Of a stretch of DNA of 64,000 bases, positions 50,401-58,651 are shown piece after piece. The notes under the pieces were generated by a model, which had not been told where the DNA came from, searched no databases, and worked only from the letters and a program-made list of their open reading frames with translations. Positions within the stretch are counted from its first letter, which is position 1. Each line of letters begins with the position of its first letter. This DNA is from Paraspadella gotoi (lineage: Eukaryota; Chaetognatha), in NCBI GenBank assembly GCA_051294375.1, contig CM119267.1:13631326-13695325 (forward strand), in the 5' to 3' direction. The translations under genes were made by a program, and so were the position numbers.

Positions 50401-53400
50401 GAAGCGTTTCTTTGACCAGAGTAATTATTAAACAGCGACTTGATTGACTAATTAACAATTGTATTTTCGTGGTCATTTGCTCAATTATGGTCATACTTTA
50501 TTTCATGCCGAAGATTTAGTAATTGCAACCAATGCAGTCTCACGCATCAAACAGACGACGCTATAACGCTGCGAAGAAATGACTGCCGAAGCGTTGTGAA
50601 CAATTACAGCCTCTATAACCTGCAAGCGAGAAAAGGAAGGCACAACAGCGAAGGTATTTTTTATAACGAATAAAATTATTTATTTTCGTTGCGTTACACG
50701 ACTAACATTGAACATCAATACAATGAGCTTACCCATCTAAGGTAGCTCACCTAGTGGAAATCAAAATTTTTTTTCAGCTTGGCTTTGCTGTTTACGAGCA
50801 GACGGGAAATTGGATGAATCGAAGAGGACTCACAGAAGGTGCGACCAAGGCGAAGGAATCGGCGCAGATTTTTTTTCGTCATCAGGCGTCGCTGCAACCG
50901 TCTGACGCGCGGGTTGAATGCCATCCGGGAAAGAAAGAACGTCTACGTGGGAAATCTTGACGTGTCCGCGAGATTGTGAAGGAATCCTTGCAGAAAAGTT
51001 GCAGAAAGGACAGGGTTAGTTCTGCGACGGAAATAAACAAAAGAGCAAATCAATGATTAGTGGGATACGTTATTAAATTACTTCTAAAAAAAACTTATTA
51101 TGAAGATGACCGAGAGAAACGTGGTGGGGTTAGCCCACTCAAGAAGGCGTGCCGAATGGGTCTAGTGTGGAGGAGAATTTCTCGGTCCGTTGCCTTCAAT
51201 TTCGATAAAGAGACAACTTAAACGGCCCGTCATTCTTTCTTTAATGCAAGGTCTCTTTTCAACGAAGCGCAAGAATCAGGACTAATTGGGTTTGCCCCAT
51301 TGAACTATGGGTTTGCCCATTGAAACTATTGGGTTTGCCCTTTGAATATTGGGTTTGCCCATCTGAATTCTATTACTGTAAGATAATGAACAGTCATATA
51401 CTTAATACAAAAATGCCTTTTTTAAAAAAAGATCTTTTACGAAATTAAAAGTTTATCTAAGATCACGCCACTTTCCACTTTTTACCCCGGGGTTGTTCTT
51501 TGCCCCGGATTTCCCTTTCTTTCTTTGCCTTTTCCTTGCCCCACCGGCTGGGGCTTCTTTTTAATTTACGAGCTTTGTGCTGTCTTTATTCTCCTTCCTC
51601 TTTTCCGGGCTTTTCTGTGGCTATTTTTGGGTTCTCTTTCCTCTCTTGGTTTTACACCGTTCCCCCAACCCATTGCTTTCCCACTGGTTGGCCCATGACA
51701 CGCCAATGCTGTTCCTGCTCATTCCTTTTGGTTGCTTTTTCGATGGGTCCCTTTGATGCGCTGCTCGTCTTGTGATGCGTGAACTGTCATTCCGTGCTGG
51801 AGATAAGTCATTCCACGTGCTGACGATGGAGTCTTAAGTGAATGCGGAAATTGCATAGTCATTCAAGTGATGCGATGATAGTCATTCAGTGATGCGATGA
51901 TGTATTCAGTGATGCGATGATAGTATATCGTGATGCGATGATAGTCATTAGTGATGCGTGATAGTCATTCAGTATGCGATGATAGTCATTTGATGCGATG
52001 ATAGTCATTCATGATGTCGATGATATCATTCGAGATGATGCGATGATAGTATTCAGTGATGTCGATGATATGTCATTCAGTTGATGTGATGATAGTCCAT
52101 TCAGTGATGCGATGAAGTCTTATCATTCAGTGATGTGATGATAGTCATTCAGTGATGCGATGACAGTCATTCATTGACGCGATAATAGTCATTCAAACAA
52201 ACATACGTGTATGAGTGAGAGAGAGAAAGAGAAAGAAAGATAGAGAGAAGCTGGACAGCCGCTGCAAAGGGAACTCGTTTTAAGACGAATCAGAAGAAGC
52301 TGCGATGGAAAAAAAAAAAAGAGAGAGCGACATATAATTAAAAGAGAGAAACAGAGAGAAACTGGGCAGCCACTGCAGAGCTGAAATCGTCTATATATAT
52401 AATAAGTTTGAGCAAACAATATCGGATCTACCCACGATTTGATCCGAAATATTTGTTTTTAGGTCTTTTCATCACTGACCACGACANNNNNNNNNNNNNN
52501 NNNNNNNNNNNNNNNNNNNNNNNNNNNNNNNNNNNNNNNNNNNNNNNNNNNNNNNNNNNNNNNNNNNNNNNNNNNNNNNNNNNNNNNNNNNNNNNNNNNN
52601 NNNNNNNNNNNNNNNNNNNNNNNNNNNNNNNNNNNNNNNNNNNNNTAAATAAATTTATTGATTGAATAATTAAATAATAGATAAACTGATTGATTTAATA
52701 ATTAATTGACTGAATAATTAATTATTTGATTAAATAAACATCTTGTATTTACATTTAATATAAAAGAAAAATAATCAATTAGTGAAACAAGTTTCATTTC
52801 CACTCAGAAGATTCCATCGAAACTTGATTTCCAGCTTAATCACACACTTTCCTACCCACATACAAAATTTCAATTCACTCCCCCAATTCGCTGATTGGTA
52901 ATTGGCGTTCAAATAGAGAAATAGATTTTTTTGGTTTTTTTTTCATTTAAACTCATTTCCACTTGCACGATTCCCTCAAAATTTCATATCCAGTTCAATC
53001 ACACACTTCCCTACCGTCACACAAAATTTTATTCCAATCCATCCATCAAATGACAAATAATTGGAGTTTTTTGCTAAGGTGGGACGGACAGACGGACATT
53101 TTTTTGGCAAAATTTATCATAATTCGATGTTCTGACATGATATAAGTGAATTCCCGACAAGATTGAGGGGGCGGACCGACAAAGTGAATTATAGAATGGG
53201 GATCCGACTAAAAATTGTTTTGTAAATAAATGAGTGTAGGAATATGAAACATGTGAATCTAAAAGATCTTGCTGATTAGAAGCAATATCTAAATTTTTTT
53301 TTTTCCCCACTTGAGCTATTTTTAATGGTAAAACAGCGTGATGACGACTACGGTCAAAGAAGCAGAAACAAATTAAAATCTCACCCAAGTCGGGCTTTCG

Positions 53401-56400
53401 CCCGTCAGGCGAGATAAAAGATACGGCAGTGATTTCTATTGAAGAATTCAGCAAAAAAACCACTTTTCAATATTAAATTTGAACTCTAAGGCCAAGTGGG
53501 CTGGTCTACGGATTAATTGAAATCTGCTGCTGCATTTTTTAATCAAGATCATTTTTACTACTTTTAATTAAAAAAATTATGTCCATTTTTGTCCATTTTG
53601 ACTTTTGTCTTGAGATTTGAACGCCAAGATGGTTGGAGAAAAAATTTTTACTCAGGCTTTCGGGTCCTTTCTTCCTTCTTTACCTCTGTGTCGGTTCATT
53701 TGCCGTTGGTCATCTATTGTTTGCCTATGAATCAACTTTTAAATTGACTGGTCAAAAACTCACGTTTTTAGTTTTTATTACAACTTGTTAAACAAAAATA
53801 GTTTGATTTACTGATAAATCTAAGCAAATATAAATATAAATCAACTGAGCTTCTGACACGTAAAAAAAATTGGGGCAAATAATTCAGTACTTTTGCTAAA
53901 AAAATATTTTAAGCCAACTTTTATTTTGTGAGGTTTTGTGAGTAGCATTTGATTTGAACTAAAACACTGTTTTTAACTCATTTTATAGTTTTAACAGATG
54001 AGAAACATTAAGGGTAACAAATTAAAAAAAAACCGCGTTCTTTTAATCCAATGGAAAGCGTCAGGGTGGTCGGACCACACAGCATGTGAAATTAATAGAG
54101 CCGGAAATACATTCTGTGATGTTTTTTTAATGTTTTGATTTGTTATAAGACTATTTATATTTCATTTTTAATCGACTTTGGGATTCTGCATGATCAGGAG
54201 ATCGGAATTTGATTCGTTCTTTTTTTTTCTTTTTTTAGTTTCAGTTTTCTGAGATTTTATTTAATAGTTCTTGATAGGGGAGGGTCTCTTGGGGTATAAC
54301 GGGATGCTGAGGTGTTCTGTTGAGTTTAGGCTGCTATTATTCTTGTAGATGAATGGAGCTTACCTGTAAGTCAGGGCAGAGGCTTATTTTTGATGGTTTA
54401 TTTGGGTTGTACTTTCATTATATATTTTTTTAGCTTATCTGGTGCGTATTATCGCGTAGTATTTGGGTTATTTTGGAATTAACACTTTTTTATCATAGCG
54501 GTAGTATTATGATTTTTATTTTGTATTCGGTCTATTTTTTTTTTAGGCTCTTATTATTTTATTTTATTTTATTTATTTAAGGTTGATATATTCGAGATTT
54601 ATTTTTTCCTTTTGACAGTTTTAATTGCAGGCCTGGGCGCTACTTTTATGTTAGGCTTTTGGTAGTTATATGTTCATTCATATTTGGGTTTTGTGGATTA
54701 TATTGTTAATATTTTATATACTTGGTTTATTATTGATTCTGAGTTGGATGATGTGTAATAGTATTATTATTGATTGATTATTTTGCGTGGATACATATGA
54801 TGCGATGATAGTCATTCAGTGATGCGATGATAGTATTCACGTGAGTGATTAGTATTCATGTCGAGTTTAGTGATGCGATGATAAGTTCATTACAAAGTGA
54901 TCATGATAGTAATATCCAGTATGCGATGATGTCATTCAGTGATCGCGATGATAGTCATTGTGCAGTAGATGACCCGATGCATAGTCTTCAGTGATGCCGG
55001 ATATCCATGTCCATTGTTTCCAGTGAATGCGCATGAGTTGTTGCGTGATTCATTCGAGTTGAATGAGTATCATCAGTTGATGACAACCCATCACATCACA
55101 TTGACGCGATACTACGTCATGTCACAAACACTACGATGTATGAGATAAGAGAAGAGAGAGAAAGAAGAGGGGGGGGGGGCGGTAGAAGCTGGACAGCCGC
55201 TGCAAGGGAACTCGTTTAACGCGTCAGAAGAACTGCGATTGCGAAAACACCAGAGAGGACGACATTAATTAGAGAGACAGAGGACTGGCAGCCCACTGCA
55301 GAGCTGAATCGTCTATATATATATAAGTTTGAAGAAATATGATCTACCCACGATTTCTCGAAAATATTGTTTTTAGGTCTTTCCAAATCACAACAACGAA
55401 ACAAGAGCAACGACGACGATGATGGCGACGAACGATAATGATACTGATGACATAATAAATTTATTGATTGATAATTAAATAAATAATAAATTGATTGATT
55501 TAATAATTATTGACTGAATAGTTAATATTTGATTAAATAAACATCTTGTATTTACATTTAATATAAAAAGAAAAATAACAATTAGTGAAACAAGTTTCAT
55601 TTCCACTCAGACGATTCATCGAAACTTGATTTCCAGCTTAATCACACACTTCCTACCCACATACAAAATTTCAATTCACTCCCCAATTCGCTGATTGGTA
55701 ATTGGCGTTCAATAGCGAAATAGATTTTTTTGTTTTTTTTCCATTTAAACTCATTTCCACTTGCACGATTCCCTCAAAATTTCATATCCAGTTCAATCAC
55801 ACACTTCCCTACCGTCACACAAAATTTATTCAATCCATCCATCAAATGACAAATAAGTGAGTTTTTTGCTAAGAGTGGACGGACAGACGGACATTTTGCA
55901 AAATTTATCATAATTCGATGTTCTGCACATGATATAAGTGAATTCCCGACAAGATGAGGGGCGGACCGACAAAGTGAATTATAGAGTGGGGATCGACTAA
56001 AAATTGTTTTGTAAACAATGAGTGTAGGAATATGAAACATGTGAATCTAAAAGATCTTGCTGATTAGAAGCAATATCTAATTTTTTTTTTTTCCCACTTG
56101 AGCTATTTTTAATGGTAAAACAGCGTGATGACGACTACGGTCAAAGAAGCAGAAACAAATTAAATCTCACCCAAGTCGGGCTTTCGCCGATCAGCGAGAT
56201 AAAAGATACGGCAGTTGATTTCTATGAAGAATTCAGCAAAAAAACCACTTTTCAATATTAAATTTGAACTCTAAGGCCAAGTGGGCTGGTCTACGGATTA
56301 ATTGAAATCTGCTGCCTGCATTTTTTATCAAGAATCAATATCATTTTTGCTACTTTTAATTAAAAAAATTATGTCCATTTTGTTCCATTTTGATTTTGTC

Positions 56401-58609
56401 TTGAGATTTGAACGCCAAGATGGTGGAGAAAAAATTTTTACTCAGGCTTTCGGGTCTTTCTTCTTCTTTACCTCTGTGTCGGTTCTTTGCCGTTGGTCAT
56501 CTATTGTTTGCCTATGAATCAACTTTAAATTGACTGGTCAAAACTCAGTTTTTTAGTTTTTATTACAACTTGTTAAACAAAAATAGTTTGATTTACTGAT
56601 AAATCTAAGCAAATATAAATATAAATCAACTGAGCTTCTGACACGTAAAAAAAATTGGGCAAATAATTCAGTACTTTTGCTAAAAAATATTTTAAGCCAA
56701 CTTTTATTTTGTGAGGTTTTTGTGAGTAGCATTTGATTTGAACTAAAACACTGTTTTTAACTCATTTTATAGTTTTAAACAGATGAGAAACATAAGGGTA
56801 AAAATTAAAAAAACCCGCGTTCTTTTAATCCAATGGAAAGCGTCAGGACTTGTTTTTTCTCAGAATCGACAGATTTTGCGAAAAAGATTTCCGCAAAAAT
56901 CTGTCGATTTTCTAAATCTGCTTGGCAACCAAACTTTGACTAAATCATCTACTACAGAAGATTTTTTTCTTACAATTCATTTTAAAGATTTTTTTGATTC
57001 AGTGTGATACAAATGCAAAAAATGAGTGAGAAGGAGNNNNNNNNNNNNNNNNNNNNNNNNNAAAAATATCAGAGGAGAGAGAGCATAGGTGAAAAAAAGA
57101 CGGGGAGAAACAGTGGAAAGAAATTATTATATGGAGAGAAGGTGGAGAACGATAATGATTACGAGAAAGGAAGAGATAAGAAAGAAAAGAGAAAAAGAAT
57201 CAGACAGGGAGAGAAACGCAGAGTGGTAGGGAAATAAAGGTAAAGGAAGAAAGGTAGGAGCGACACAGAGAATATGAAGGGAGAAAAGGAGGAGAATGTA
57301 AGAGAATGACCGAAATAGAGAAAGAGACAGAAAGTTCAAGAAAAAAAGAAAATAAGAAAAGGAGTGGAAAACAGGAAAAAAAAGTTTTGTCATATAGCGT
57401 GTCGTTTTTTTGCTCAAGTAGTATATCTAAAAAACACGATAGATCTTACGAGCAATTTAATCTCTAAAAGTTGGTCTTACCATAAAAATCGTTTTTAGTT
57501 TATTCCTAATTAAGGCTGATACCGTAAATAGAATGATTGTCGTAAAAGAAATCATATCTTATCGTATTTTGAAAGCATAAAAATTCACCCAGTGCGTTCT
57601 ATGTTATAAAGAGAAGATATCTAAATCCAACCGTTTTTTTAAATAAAAAGCGTTTCATATTTATCAGTGGGAAAAAAAGAATAGTTATTTAAGTTCCAAA
57701 TTCATTGTTGAAAATACCCGGATCAAAATCACTGCCATACGGATACGAAAAAAGTGATACGGATTTTTTAAGTTTTGAATAACTACCCTGTATATCAGTA
57801 ACGGTCCGAAAATTATTGACATGTTAGTGTTGCGTTGAAAAAAAAAAATTCATTCGTAAAGCTTACCTTTAAAAACTCTGAAACGCGGTCGACACGAACC
57901 AAAAATCTTTTGTATAGCTCCAACGCTTCTTTACATTGCTTTTTGTTCATATCAAAGTATTTTTCTAGCAAATTTATGATTCCATCATTGTAGCAGGCGA
58001 ATAGCCGAATGAGATCCTAAAAATTAATAATGATCAATTTTATTTTATTTTTTAGCTGGATCTGCTTACAGCAGATTCCGGCTCTATAATTCACTTTGTT
58101 GGTCCGCCCCCCAATCTCATATCATGTCAGAACATCGAATTATGATAAATTATGTAAACAAAATTATGTCCGTCCATCCCACCTTAGCAAAAAACACCAA
58201 TAACTTGTGATTTGAAGGACGGATTGGAATGAAATTTTGTGTGTGGGTAGTAAAGTGTAGTAAAATTTCTTAATTTAACATTAATAAAATTTTTAAAAGT
58301 GAGGAACAAATAAAATTATACTAATAAATATTTATGTATAAAAAAAATTTATAATAAATTTTACAATTTATGCAGTAAGCCATATTTATACTAGTACTAA
58401 TCCAATAAATGTTAAAATTTCAAAATATTTTTTTGTAAGATTTTTTGCAATTTGGATTCGAATTTGAAAAGTTGATATAAAGAAATATAACTCTTTTTAA
58501 AAACATCTTTTATTAATTTGATCAAATATTTAAAAACCTATAACTTATATAAATATTAAAATTTTAATTTTTAACCTACTTGAATGAACGAATTTTTAAA
58601 AATTATTTA

Positions 58610-58651
<42 letters not shown>

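Noticed and set aside
51500-51775. 91-codon plus-strand frame
   Set aside because: Phe/Leu/Ser/Cys-rich translation of a pyrimidine tract with no splice or domain support.
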